This document shows, piece by piece, positions 26,956 through 39,995 of a stretch of 64,000 nt of DNA; the first letter of the stretch is position 1, and each line of letters starts with the position of its first letter. Position numbers and translations under genes: made by a program. The notes under the pieces are model-generated. The model ran no database searches. It was given only the letters and a program-made list of their open reading frames with translations, and was not told the DNA's origin. Where the stretch lies: the NCBI GenBank assembly GCA_949152475.1, contig OX424569.1, forward strand, positions 21,179,170 to 21,243,169. The letters run 5' to 3'. This DNA is from Terebella lapidaria (Eukaryota; Annelida; Polychaeta; Terebellida; Terebellidae).

Positions 26956-28620
26956 CAATTTGACAAAGTTGATTTCAAGCTGAAATTCAAAATAAAAGTT
27001 GACCAAAACTGCATTTCAAGATGATGGAATTTGCGCAAAATCGAACTTTTCACAATGAGTTATATTTCAACTCAGACTATTTGACAAAGTTGGTTTCAAG
27101 CTGAAATTCAAAGTAAAAGTTGACCAAAACTGCATTTCAAGATGATTTAATTTGCGCCGAATCGATCTTTTCACAATGATTTGCGCCAAATCGAACTTTT
27201 CACAATGAGTTATATTTCAACTCAGACTATTTGACAAAGTTGGTTTCAAGCTCAAATTCAAAGTAAAAGTTGACCAAAACTGCATTTCAAGATGATGGAA
27301 TTTGTACAAAATCGAACGTTTCACAATGAGTTATACTTCAACTCAGACTATTTGAGAAAGTTGGTTTCAAGCTGAAATTCAAAGTAAAAGTTGACCAAAA
27401 CTGCATTTCAAGATGATGGAATTTGCGCAAAATCGAACTTTTCACAATGAGTTATATTTCAACTCAGACTATTTGACAAAGTTGATTTCAAGCTGAAATT
27501 CAAAGTAAAAGTTGACCAAAACTGCACTTCAAGATGACGGAGTTTGTGCAAAATCGAACTTTTCACAAGGAGTTATATTTCAACTCAGACTATTCGACAA
27601 AGTTGGTTTCAAGCTAAAATTCAAAGTAAAAGTTGACCAAAACTGAATTTCAAGATGATGGAATTTGTGCAAAATCGAACTTTTCACAATGAGTTATATT
27701 TCAACTCAGACTATTTGACAAAGTTGGTTTCAAGCTGAAATTCAAAGTAAAAATTGACCAAAACTGCATTTCAAGATGACGGAATTTGTGCAAAATCGAA
27801 ATTTTCACTAGGAGTTATATTTCAACTCAGACTATTTGACAAAGTTGGTTTCAAGCTGAAATTCAAAGTAAAAGTTGACCAAAACTGCATTTCAAAATGA
27901 TGGAATTTGCGCCAAATCGAACTTTTCACAATGAGTTATATTTCAACTCAGACTATTTGACAAAGTTCATTTGAAGCTGAAATTCAAAATAAAAGTTGAC
28001 CAAAACTGCATTTCAAGATGATGGAATTTGCGCAAAATCGAACTTTTCACAATGAGTTATATTTCAACTCAGACTATTTGACAAAGTTGGTTTCAAGCTA
28101 AAATTTAAAATAAAAGTTGACCAAAACTGCATTTCAAGATGACGGAATTTGTGCAAAATCGAACTTTTCACATTGAGTTATATTTCAACTCATTCTATTT
28201 GACAAAGTTGGTTTCAAGCTGAAATTCAAAGTAAAAGTTGACCAAAACTGCATTTCAAGATGATGGAATTTGTGCAAAATCGAACTTTTCACATTGAGTT
28301 ATACTTCAACACAGACTATTTGACAAAGTTGGTTTCAAGCTAAAATTCAAAGTAAAGGTTGACCAACACTGCATTTCAAGATGACGGAATTTGTGCAAAA
28401 TCGAACTTTTCACAAGAAGTTATACTTCAACTCAGACTATTTGACAAAGTTGGTTTCAAGCTAAAATTCAAAGTAAAAGTTGACCAAAACTGCATTTCAA
28501 AATGATGGAATTTGTGCAAAATCGAACTTTTCACAATGAGTTATACTTCAACTAAGACTATTTGACAAAGTTGGTTTCAAGCTGAAATTCAAAGTAAAAG
28601 TTGACCAAAACTGCATTTCA
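26956..28620. repeat. Block B1 (1.48-kb tandem unit)
   Basis: Markers from the 150-bp monomer at 27,141 recur 1,481 bp downstream (28,622). This equals 11 monomers of 121 bp plus one of 150. It includes GTACAAAATC with GAACGTTTC, the ATTTTCACTAGGAG variant near 27,801 and GTTCATTTGAAG at 27,965. The first ~180 bp are ordinary GCGCAAAATCG monomers bridging from unit A2. Confidence 0.8.
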
Positions 28621-29575
28621 AGATGATTTAATTTGCGCCGAATCGATCTTTTCACAATGATTTGCGCCAAATCGAACTTTTCACAATGAGTTATATTTCA
28701 ACTCAGACTATTTGACAAAGTTGGTTTCAAGCTCAAATTCAAAGTAAAAGTTGACCAAAACTGCATTTCAAGATGATGGAATTTGTACAAAATCGAACGT
28801 TTCACAATGAGTTATACTTCAACTCAGACTATTTGAGAAAGTTGGTTTCAAGCTGAAATTCAAAGTAAAAGTTGACCAAAACTGCATTTCAAGATGATGG
28901 AATTTGCGCAAAATCGAACTTTTCACAATGAGTTATATTTCAACTCAGACTATTTGACAAAGTTGATTTCAAGCTGAAATTCAAAGTAAAAGTTGACCAA
29001 AACTGCATTTCAAGATGACGGAATTTGTGCAAAATCGAAATTTTCACTAGGAGTTATATTTCAACTCAGACTATTTGACAAAGTTGGTTTCAAGCTGAAA
29101 TTCAAAGTAAAAGTTGACCAAAACTGCATTTCAAAATGATGGAATTTGCGCCAAATCGAACTTTTCACAATGAGTTATATTTCAACTCAGACTATTTGAC
29201 AAAGTTCATTTGAAGCTGAAATTCAAAATAAAAGTTGACCAAAACTGCATTTCAAGATGATGGAATTTGCGCAAAATCGAACTTTTCACAATGAGTTATA
29301 TTTCAACTCAGACTATTTGACAAAGTTGGTTTCAAGCTAAAATTTAAAATAAAAGTTGACCAAAACTGCATTTCAAGATGACGGAATTTGTGCAAAATCG
29401 AACTTTTCACATTGAGTTATATTTCAACTCATTCTATTTGACAAAGTTGGTTTCAAGCTGAAATTCAAAGTAAAAGTTGACCAAAACTGCATTTCAAGAT
29501 GATGGAATTTGTGCAAAATCGAACTTTTCACATTGAGTTATACTTCAACACAGACTATTTGACAAAGTTGGTTTC
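28621..29575. repeat. Block B2 (1.24-kb tandem unit, two monomers fewer)
   Basis: Partner of B1. After the first few monomers the offset falls from 1,481 to 1,239 bp, exactly two 121-bp monomers fewer (27,801/29,040; 27,965/29,204). The match passes into the left edge of C1 (28,361/29,601 and 28,622/29,862 at offset 1,240, after one inserted A near 29,582), so B and C overlap as layers of duplication. Confidence 0.8.
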
Positions 29576-31040
29576 AAGCTAAAAATTCAAAGTAAAGGTT
29601 GACCAACACTGCATTTCAAGATGACGGAATTTGTGCAAAATCGAACTTTTCACAAGAAGTTATACTTCAACTCAGACTATTTGACAAAGTTGGTTTCAAG
29701 CTAAAATTCAAAGTAAAAGTTGACCAAAACTGCATTTCAAAATGATGGAATTTGTGCAAAATCGAACTTTTCACAATGAGTTATACTTCAACTAAGACTA
29801 TTTGACAAAGTTGGTTTCAAGCTGAAATTCAAAGTAAAAGTTGACCAAAACTGCATTTCAAGATGATTTAATTTGCGCCGAATCGATCTTTTCACAATGA
29901 TTTGCGCCAAATCGAACTTTTCACAATGAGTTATATTTCAACTCAGACTATTTGACAAAGTTGGTTTCAAGCTCAAATTCAAAGTAAAAAGTTGACCAAA
30001 ACTGCATTTCAAGATGACGGAATTTGTGCAAAATCGAACTTTTCACAAGGAGTTATATTTCAACTCAGACTATTTGACAAAGTTGGTTTCAAGCTAAAAT
30101 TCAAAGTAAAGTTTGACCAAAACTGCATTTCAAGATTGACGGAATTTGTGCAAAATCGAACTTTTCACAATGAGTTATATTTCAACTCAGACTATTTGAC
30201 AAAGTTGGTTTCAAGCTAAAATTCAAAATAAAAGTTGACTAAAACTGAATTTCAAGATGATGGAATTTGCGCCAAATCTAACTTTTCACAAGGAGTTATA
30301 TTTCAACTCAGATTATTTGACAAAGTTGGTTTCAAGCTAAAATTTAAAATAAAAGTTGACCAAAACTGCATTTCAAGATGACGGAATTTGTGCAAAATCG
30401 AACTTTTCACATTGAGTTATACTTCAACACAGACTATTTGACAAAGTTGGTTTCAAGCTAAAATTCAAAGTAAAGGTTGACACAAAACTGCATTTCAAGA
30501 TGACGGAATTTGTGCAAAATCGAACTTTTCACAAGAAGTTATACTTCAACTCAGACTATTTGACAAAGTTGGTTTCAAGCTAAAATTCAAAATAAAAGTT
30601 GACCAAAACTGCATTTCAATATGACGGAATTTGTGCAAAATCGAACTTTTCACAATGAGTTATATTTCAACTCAGACTATTTGACAAAGTTGGTTTCAAG
30701 CTGAAATTCAAAGTAAAAGTTGACCAAAACTGCATTTCAAGATGACGGAATTTGTGCAAAATCGAACTTTTCACAATGATTAATATTTCAACTCAGACTA
30801 TTTGACAAAGTTGGTTTCAAGCTAAGTTTCAAAGTAAAAGTTTACCAAAACTGCATTTCAAGATGATGGAATTTGTGCAAAATCGAACTTTTCACGATGA
30901 GTTATAGTTCAACTCAGACTATTTGACAAAGGTGGTTTCAAGCTAAAATTCAAAGTAAAAGTTGACCAAAACTGCATTTCAAGATGATGGAATTTGTGCA
31001 AAATCGAACTTTTCACAATGAGTTATACTTCAACTCAGAC

Positions 31041-31130
31041 TATATGACAAAGTTGGTTTCAAACTAAAATTCAAAGTAAAAGTTGGCCAAAACTGCATTT
31101 CAAGATGATTTAATTACGCCGAATCGATCT
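31041..31130. repeat. TATATGAC/ATTACGCC marker monomers (first of five)
   Basis: Two successive monomers carry a rare set of variants: TATATGACAAAG, TTTCAAACTAAAATTC, GTTGGCCAAAAC, then GATGATTTAATTACGCC with CAATGATTTATATTTC. The set recurs at 38,810, 39,535, 57,926 and 61,491, always followed by the same neighbours (AGTTTGTTTCCAGC, AGTGGACCAACAC, GGTTTCTAGC). It ties C1, C2 and the post-gap E blocks to one ancestral segment. Confidence 0.9.
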
Positions 31131-34100
31131 TTTCACAATGATTTATATTTCAACTCAGACTATTTGACAAAGTTTGTTTCCAGCTAAAATTCAAAGTAAA
31201 AGTGGACCAACACTGCATTTCAAGATGACGGAATTTGTGCAAAATCGAACTTTTCACAAGGAGTTATATTTCAACTCAGACTATTTGACAAAGTTGGTTT
31301 CTAGCTAAAATTCAAAGTAAAAGTTGACCAAAACTGCATTTCAAGATGACGGAATTTGTGCAAAATCGAACTTTTCACAATGAGTTATACTTCAACTCAG
31401 ACTATTTGAGAAAGTTGGTTTCAAGCTAAAATTCAAAGTAAAAGTTGACGAAACCTGCATTTCAAGATGACTGAATTTGTGCAAAATCGAACTTTTCACA
31501 ATGAGTTATAGTTCAACTCAGACTATTTCACAAAGTTGGTTTCAAGCTAAAATTCAAAGTAAAAGTTGACCAAAACTGCATTTCAAGATGATGGAATTTG
31601 TGCAAAATCGAACTTTTCACAATGAGTTATTGTTCAACTCAGACTATTTGACAAAGTTGATTTTAAGCTAAAATTCAAGTAAAAATTTACCAAAACTGCA
31701 TTTCAAGATGACGGAATTTGTGCAAAATCGAACTTTTCACAAGGAGTTATATTTCAACTCAGACTATTTGACAAAGTTGGTTTCAAGCTAAAATTCAAAA
31801 TAAAAGTTGACCAAAACTGCATTTCAAGATGACGGAATTTGTGCAAAATCGAACTTTTCACAATGAGTTATATTTCAACTCAGACTATTTGACAAAGGTG
31901 GTTTCAAGCTGAAATTCAAAGTAAAAGTTGACCAAAACTGCATTTCAAGATGACGGAATTTGTGCAAAATCGAACTTTTCACAATGAGTTATAAGTTCAA
32001 CTCAGACTATTTGACAACGTTGCTTTCAAGCCAAAATTCAAAGTAAAAGTTGACCAAAACTGCATTTCAAGATGATGGAATTTGTACAAAATCGAACTTT
32101 TCACAATGAGTTATAGTTCAACTCAGACTATTTGACAAAGTTGATTTCAAGCTGAAATTCAAATTAAAAGTTGACCAAAACTGCATTTCAAAATGACGGA
32201 ATTTGTGCAAAATCAAAATTTTCACAAGGAGTTATATTTCAACTCATTCTATTTGACAAAGTTGGTTTCAAGCTGAAATTCAAAGTTAAAGTTGACCAAA
32301 ACTGCATTTCAAGATGATGGAATTTGCGCCAAATCGAACTTTTCACAAGGAGTTATATTTCAACTCAGACTATTTGACAAAGTTGATTTCAAGCTGAAAT
32401 TCAAAGTAAAAGTTGACCAAAACTGCACTTCAAGATGACGGAGTTTGTGCAAAATCGAACTTTTCACAAGGAGTTATATTTCAACTCAGACTATTCGACA
32501 AAGTTGGTTTCAAGCTAAAATTCAAAGTAAAAGTTGACCAAAACTGAATTTCAAGATGATGGAATTTGTGCAAAATCGAACTTTTCACAATGAGTTATAT
32601 TTCAACTCAGACTATTTGACAAAGTTGGTTTCAAGCTGAAATTCAAAGTAAAAGTTGACCAAAACTGCATTTCAAAATGATGGAATTTGCGCCAAATCGA
32701 ACTTTTCACAATGAGTTATATTTCAACTCAGACTATTTGACAAAGTTGGTTTCAAGTTGAAATTCAAAGTAAAAGTTGACCAAAACTGCATTTCAAGATG
32801 ACGGAATTTGTGCAAAATCGAACTTTTCACAAGAAGTTATACTTCAACTCAGACTATTTGACAAAGTTGGTTTCAAGCTAAAATTCAAAATAAAAGTTGA
32901 CCAAAACTGCATTTCAATATGACGGAATTTGTGCAAAATCGAACTTTTCACAATGAGTTATATTTCAACTCAGACTATTTGACAAAGTTGGTTTCAAGTT
33001 GAAATTCAAAGTAAAAGTTGACCAAAACTGCATTTCAAGATGACGGAATTTGTGCAAAATCAAAATTTTCACAAGGAGTTATATTTCAACTCATTCTATT
33101 TGACAAAGTTGGTTTCAAGCTGAAATTCAAAGTAAAAGTTGACCAAAACTGCATTTCAAAATGATGGAATTTGTGCAAAATCGAACTTTTCACAATGAGT
33201 TATACTTCAACTAAGACTATTTGACAAAGTTGGTTTCAAGCTGAAATTCAAAGTAAAAGTTGACCAAAACTGCATTTCAAGATGATTTAATTTGCGCCGA
33301 ATCGATCTTTTCACAATGATTTGCGCCAAATCGAACTTTTCACAATGAGTTATATTTCAACTCAGACTATTTGACAAAGTTGGTTTCAAGCTAAAATTCA
33401 AAGTAAAGTTGACCAAAACTGCATTTCAAGATTGACGGAATTTGTGCAAAATCGAACTTTTCACAAGGAGTTATATTTCAACTCAGACTATTTGACAAAG
33501 TTGGTTTCAAGCTAAAATTCAAAATAAAAGTTGACTAAAACTGAATTTCAAGATGATGGAATTTGCGCCAAATCTAACTTTTCACAAGGAGTTATATTTC
33601 AACTCAGACTATTTGACAAAGTTGGTTTCAAGCTAAAATTTAAAATAAAAGTTGACCAAAACTGCATTTCAAGATGACGGAATTTGTGCAAAATCGAACT
33701 TTTCACAAGGAGTTATATTTCAACTCAGACTATTCGACAAAGTTGGTGTGAAGCTGAAATTCAAAGTAAAAGTTGACCAAAGCTGCATTTCAAGATGATG
33801 GAATTTGCGCAAAATCAAACTTTTCACAGGGAGTTTTATTTCAACTCAGACTCTTTGACAAAGTTGGTTTCAAGCTAAATATCACAGTAAAAGTTGATTA
33901 AAACTGCATTTCAAGATGACGGAATTTGTGCAAAATCGAACTTTTCACAAGGAGTTATATTTCAACTCAGACTATTTGACAAAGTTGGTTTCAAGCTAAG
34001 TTTCAAAGTAAAAGTTGACCAAAACTGCATTTCAAGATGACGGAATTTGTGCAAAATCGAACTTTTCACAAGGAGTTATATTTCAACTCAGACTATTTGA

Positions 34101-35546
34101 CAAAGTTGGTTTCAAGCTAAAATTCAAAGTAAAGTTGACCAAAACTGCATTTCAAGAACAAGGAGTTATATTCCAACTCAGACTATTTGAAAAAGTTGAT
34201 TTCAAGCTGAAATTGAATTTCAAAAATGACCAAAACTACATTTCAAGATGACGGAATTTGTACAAAATTGAACTTTTCACAATGAGTTATAGTTCAACTC
34301 AGACTATTTGACAAAGTTGGTTTCAAGCTAAAATTCAAAGTAAAAGTTGACCAAAACTGCATTTCAAGATGACGGAATTTGTGCAAAATCGAACTTTTCA
34401 CAAGGAGTTATATTTCAACTCAGACTATTTGACAAAGTTGGTTTCAAGCTAAAATGCAAAGTAAATGTTGACCAAAACTGCATTCCAAGATGACGGAATT
34501 TGTGCAAAATTGAACTTTTCACAATGAGTTATAGTTCAACTCAGACTATTTGACAAAGTTGGTTTCAAGCTAAAATTCAAAGTAAAAGTTGACCAAAACT
34601 GCATTTCAAGATGACGGAATTTGTGCAAAATCGAACTTTTCACAAGGAGTTATATTTCAACTCAGACTATTTGACAAAGTTGGTTTCAAGCTAAAATTCA
34701 AAATAAAAGTTGACCAAAAGTGCATTTCAAGATGACGGAATTTGTGCAAAATCGAACTTTTCACAATGAGTTATATTTCAACTCAGACTATTTGACAAAG
34801 TTGGTTTCAAGCTGAAATTCAAAGTAAAAGTTGACCAAAACTGCATTTCAAGATGATGGAATTTGCGCAAAATCGAACTTTTCACAAGGAGTTATATTTC
34901 AACTCAGACTATTTGACAAAATTGGTTTCAAGCTGAAATTCAAAGTAAAAGTTGACCAAAACTGCATTTCAAGATGACGGAATTTGTGCAAAATCGACCT
35001 TTTCACAATGAGTTATAGTACAACTCAGACTATTTGACAAAGTTGGTTTCAAGCTAAAATGCAAAGTAAAAGTTGACCAAAACTGCATTTCAAGATGACG
35101 GAATTTGTGCAAAATCGAACTTTTCACAATGAGTTATATTTCAACTCAGACTATTTGACAAAGTTGGTTTCAAGCTGAAATTCAAAGTAAAAGTTGACCA
35201 AAACTGCATTTCAAGATGATGGAATTTGCGCCAAATTGAACTTTTCACAATGAGTTATATTTCAACTCAGGCTATTTGTCAAAGTTGGTTTCAAGCTAAA
35301 ATTCAAAGTAAATGTTGACCAAAACTGCATTCCAAGATGATGGAATTTGCGCCAAATTGAACTTTTCACAATGAGTTATATTTCAACTCAGACTATTTGA
35401 CAAGGTTGGTTTCAAGATAAGTTTCAAAGTAAAAGTTGACCAAAACTGCATTTCGAGATGATGGAATTTGTGCAAAATCGAACTTTTCACAATGAGTTAT
35501 ACTTCAACTCAGACTATTTGACAAAGTTGGTTTCAAGCTGAAATCC

Positions 35547-35637
35547 AAAGTAAAAGTTGACCAAAACTGCATTTCAAGAACAAGGAGTTATATTCTAACT
35601 CAGACTATTTGACAAAGTTGATTTCAAGCTGAAATTG
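35547..35637. repeat. 91-bp short variant monomer (one of 18)
   Basis: Thirty bases are missing between TTTCAAGA and ACAAGGAG, so the GACGG, TGTGC and ATCGAAC part, with both consensus CpGs, is lost. The AAGAACAAG signature lies at 34,154, 35,576, 35,788, 36,242, 36,937, 42,891, 44,313, 44,525, 44,979, 46,521, 47,701, 47,913, 48,367, 48,579, 49,033, 49,365, 49,819 and 52,567. Five of these (36,242, 36,937, 44,979, 49,033, 49,819) have AACAAGAG and are 90 bp. The form is confined to 34.1-52.6 kb. Confidence 0.95.
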
Positions 35638-36072
35638 AAAGTAAAAGTTGACCAAAACTGCATTTCAAGATGACAGAATTTGTGCAAAATCGAACTTTTC
35701 ACAATGAGTTATAGTTCAACTCAGACTATTTGACAAAGTTGGTTTCAAGCTGAAATTCAAAGTAAAAGTTGACCAAAACTGCATTTCAAGAACAAGGAGT
35801 TATATTCTAACTCAGACTATTCGACAAAGTTGGTGTCAAGCTGAAATTCAAAGTAAAAGTTGACCAAAGCTGCATTTCAAGATGATGGAATTTGCGCAAA
35901 ATCAAACTTTTCACAGGGAGTTTTATTTCAACTCAGACTCTTTGACAAAGTTGGTTTCAAGCTAAATATCACAGTAAAAGTTGATCAAAACTGCATTTCA
36001 AGATGACGGAATTTGTGCAAAATCGAACTTTTCACAAGGAGTTATATTTCAACTCAGACTATTTGACAAAGT

Positions 36073-37345
36073 TGGTTTCAAGCTAAGTTTCAAAGTAAAA
36101 GTTGACCAAAACTGCATTTCAAGATGATGGAATTTGTGCAAAATCGAACTTTTCACAATGAGTTATACTTCAAGTCAGACTATTTGACAAAGTTGGTTTC
36201 AAGTTGAAATCCAAAGTAAAAGTTGACCAAAACTGCATTTCAAGAACAAGAGTTATATTCCAACTCAGACGATTTGAAAAAGTTGATTTCAAGCTGAAAT
36301 TGAAAGTCAAAATTGACCAAAACTGCATTTCAAGATGACGGAATTTGTACAAAATTGAACTTTTCACAATGAGTTATAGTTCAACTCAGACTATTTGACA
36401 AAGTTGGTTTCAAGCTAAAATTCAAAGTAAAAGTTGACCAAAACTGCATTTCAAGATGACGGAATTTGTGCAAAATCGAACTTTTCACAAGGAGTTATAT
36501 TTCAACTCAGACTATTTGACAAAGTTGGTTTCAAGCTAAAATGCAAAGTAAATGTTGACCAAAACTGCATTCCAAGATGACGGAATTTGTGCAAAATTGA
36601 ACTTTTCACAATGAGTTATAGTTCAACTCAGACTATTTGACAAAGTTGGTTTCAAGCTAAAATTCAAAGTAAAAGTTGACCAAAACTGCATTTCAAGATG
36701 ACGGAATTTGTGCAAAATCGAACTTTTCACAAGGAGTTATATTTCAACTCAGACTATTTGACAAAGTTGGTTTCAAGCTAAGTTTCAAAGTAAAAGTTGA
36801 CCAAAACTGCATTTCAAGATGATGGAATTTGTGCAAAATCGAACTTTTCACAATGAGTTATACTTCAAGTCAGACTATTTGACAAAGTTGGTTTCAAGTT
36901 GAAATCCAAAGTAAAAGTTGACCAAAACTGCATTTCAAGAACAAGAGTTATATTCCAACTCAGACGATTTGAAAAAGTTGATTTCAAGCTGAAATTGAAA
37001 GTCAAAATTGACCAAAACTGCATTTCAAGATGACGGAATTTGTACAAAATTGAACTTTTCACAATGAGTTATAGTTCAACTCAGACTATTTGACAAAGTT
37101 GGTTTCAAGCTAAAATTAAAAGTAAAAGTTGACCAAAACTGCATTTCAAGATGACGGAATTTGTGCAAAATCGAACTTTTCACAAGGAGTTATATTTCAA
37201 CTCAGACTATTTGACAAAGTTGGTTTCAAGCTAAAATGCAAAGTAAATGTTGACCAAAACTGCATTCCAAGATGACGGAATTTGTGCAAAATTGAACTTT
37301 TCACAATGAGTTATAGTTCAACTCAGACTATTTGACAAAGTTGGT
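36073..37345. repeat. 695-bp tandem duplication in C1
   Basis: The 90-bp monomer signature lies at 36,242 and 36,937, 695 bp apart, equal to five 121-bp monomers plus one 90-bp monomer. The flanking order (CTAAGTTTC, CAAGTCAGAC, GTTGAAATCC, short monomer, GTCAAAATTGACC, ATGCAAAGTAAATG) is repeated. C2 does not carry this second copy. Confidence 0.87.
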
Positions 37346-38544
37346 TTCAAGCTAAAATTCAAAGTAAAGGTTGACCAACACTGCATTTCAAGATGACGGA
37401 ATTTGTGCAAAATCGAACTTTTCACAAGAAGTTATACTTCAACTCAGACTATTTGACAAAGTTGGTTTCAAGCTAAAATTCAAAGTAAAAGTTGACCAAA
37501 ACTGCATTTCAAAATGATGGAATTTGTGCAAAATCGAACTTTTCACAATGAGTTATACTTCAACTAAGACTATTTGACAAAGTTGGTTTCAAGCTGAAAT
37601 TCAAAGTAAAAGTTGACCAAAACTGCATTTCAAGATGATTTAATTTGCGCCGAATCGATCTTTTCACAATGATTTGCGCCAAATCGAACTTTTCACAATG
37701 AGTTATATTTCAACTCAGACTATTTGACAAAGTTGGTTTCAAGCTCAAATTCAAAGTAAAAGTTGACCAAAACTGCATTTCAAGATGACGGAATTTGTGC
37801 AAAATCGAACTTTTCACAAGGAGTTATATTTCAACTCAGACTATTTGACAAAGTTGGTTTCAAGCTAAAATTCAAAGTAAAGTTGACCAAAACTGCATTT
37901 CAAGATTGACGGAATTTGTGCAAAATCGAACTTTTCACAAGGAGTTATATTTCAACTCAGACTATTTGACAAAGTTGGTTTCAAGCTAAAATTCAAAATA
38001 AAAGTTGACTAAAACTGAATTTCAAGATGATGGAATTTGCGCCAAATCTAACTTTTCACAAGGAGTTATATTTCAACTCAGATTATTTGACAAAGTTGGT
38101 TTCAAGCTAAAATTTAAAATAAAAGTTGACCAAAACTGCATTTCAAGATGACGGAATTTGTGCAAAATCGAACTTTTCACATTGAGTTATACTTCAACAC
38201 AGACTATTTGACAAAGTTGGTTTCAAGCTAAAATTCAAAGTAAAGGTTGACCAAAACTGCATTTCAAGATGACGGAATTTGTGCAAAATCGAACTTTTCA
38301 CAAGAAGTTATACTTCAACTCAGACTATTTGACAAAGTTGGTTTCAAGCTAAAATTCAAAATAAAAGTTGACCAAAACTGCATTTCAATATGACGGAATT
38401 TGTGCAAAATCGAACTTTTCACAATGAGTTATATTTCAACTCAGACTATTTGACAAAGTTGGTTTCAAGCTGAAATTCAAAGTAAAAGTTGACCAAAACT
38501 GCATTTCAAGATGACGGAATTTGTGCAAAATCGAACTTTTCACA

Positions 38545-39995
38545 ATGATTAATATTTCAACTCAGACTATTTGACAAAGTTGGTTTCAAGCTAAGTTTCA
38601 AAGTAAAAGTTTACCAAAACTGCATTTCAAGATGATGGAATTTGTGCAAAATCGAACTTTTCACGATGAGTTATAGTTCAACTCAGACTATTTGACAAAG
38701 GTGGTTTCAAGCTAAAATTCAAAGTAAAAGTTGACCAAAACTGCATTTCAAGATGATGGAATTTGTGCAAAATCGAACTTTTCACAATGAGTTATACTTC
38801 AACTCAGACTATATGACAAAGTTGGTTTCAAACTAAAATTCAAAGTAAAAGTTGGCCAAAACTGCATTTCAAGATGATTTAATTACGCCGAATCGATCTT
38901 TTCACAATGATTTATATTTCAACTCAGACTATTTGACAAAGTTTGTTTCCAGCTAAAATTCAAAGTAAAAGTGGACCAACACTGCATTTCAAGATGACGG
39001 AATTTGTGCAAAATCGAACTTTTCACAAGGAGTTATATTTCAACTCAGACTATTTGACAAAGTTGGTTTCTAGCTAAAATTCAAAGTAAAAGTTGACCAA
39101 AACTGCATTTCAAGATGACGGAATTTGTGCAAAATCGAACTTTTCACAATGAGTTATACTTCAACTCAGACTATTTGAGAAAGTTGGTTTCAAGCTAAAA
39201 TTCAAAGTAAAAGTTGACGAAACCTGCATTTCAAGATGACTGAATTTGTGCAAAATCGAACTTTTCACAATGATTAATATTTCAACTCAGACTATTTGAC
39301 AAAGTTGGTTTCAAGCTAAGTTTCAAAGTAAAAGTTTACCAAAACTGCATTTCAAGATGATGGAATTTGTGCAAAATCGAACTTTTCACGATGAGTTATA
39401 GTTCAACTCAGACTATTTGACAAAGGTGGTTTCAAGCTAAAATTCAAAGTAAAAGTTGACCAAAACTGCATTTCAAGATGATGGAATTTGTGCAAAATCG
39501 AACTTTTCACAATGAGTTATACTTCAACTCAGACTATATGACAAAGTTGGTTTCAAACTAAAATTCAAAGTAAAAGTTGGCCAAAACTGCATTTCAAGAT
39601 GATTTAATTACGCCGAATCGATCTTTTCACAATGATTTATATTTCAACTCAGACTATTTGACAAAGTTTGTTTCCAGCTAAAATTCAAAGTAAAAGTGGA
39701 CCAACACTGCATTTCAAGATGACGGAATTTGTGCAAAATCGAACTTTTCACAAGGAGTTATATTTCAACTCAGACTATTTGACAAAGTTGGTTTCTAGCT
39801 AAAATTCAAAGTAAAAGTTGACCAAAACTGCATTTCAAGATGACGGAATTTGTGCAAAATCGAACTTTTCACAATGAGTTATACTTCAACTCAGACTATT
39901 TGAGAAAGTTGGTTTCAAGCTAAAATTCAAAGTAAAAGTTGACGAAACCTGCATTTCAAGATGACTGAATTTGTGCAAAATCGAACTTTTCACAA
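38545..39995. repeat. 725-bp tandem duplication in C2
   Basis: TATATGAC lies at 38,810 and 39,535, 725 bp apart (six monomers, one of them 120 bp because of ATTACGCC). The junction is visible inside the monomer at about 39,262: its left half is the GACTGAATTTG type and its right half, from CACAATGATTAATATTTC, belongs to the monomer 725 bp upstream. C1 has the arrangement without the duplication. Confidence 0.9.

Larger units (their letters stand above)
29575..37345. repeat. Higher-order unit C1 (7.77 kb)
   Basis: Repeats downstream as C2 with offsets of 7,772 bp (29,601/37,373), 7,769 (30,772/38,541 and 31,041/38,810), 8,494 after a 725-bp tandem step in C2, 8,615 after one more monomer, and 8,737 after 122 bp more (34,154/42,891; 35,271/44,008). 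The starting offset equals 58 full monomers, two 150-bp, three 91-bp and two 90-bp monomers, plus one net base from visible indels. The TATATGAC/ATTACGCC marker block is at 31,041-31,130, and 91-bp monomers appear first here. Confidence 0.87.

Noticed and set aside
34015-34251. Open frames of 65-88 codons on both strands, some nearly identical to each other (for example 36,170-36,367, 36,865-37,062, 48,961-49,158)
   Set aside because: They are the same satellite text read where a local indel or short monomer keeps a frame open. The plus-strand ones begin at TTG in the TTGACC motif. A 121-bp period shifts frame with every unit, and no domain, start context or splice structure is evident.
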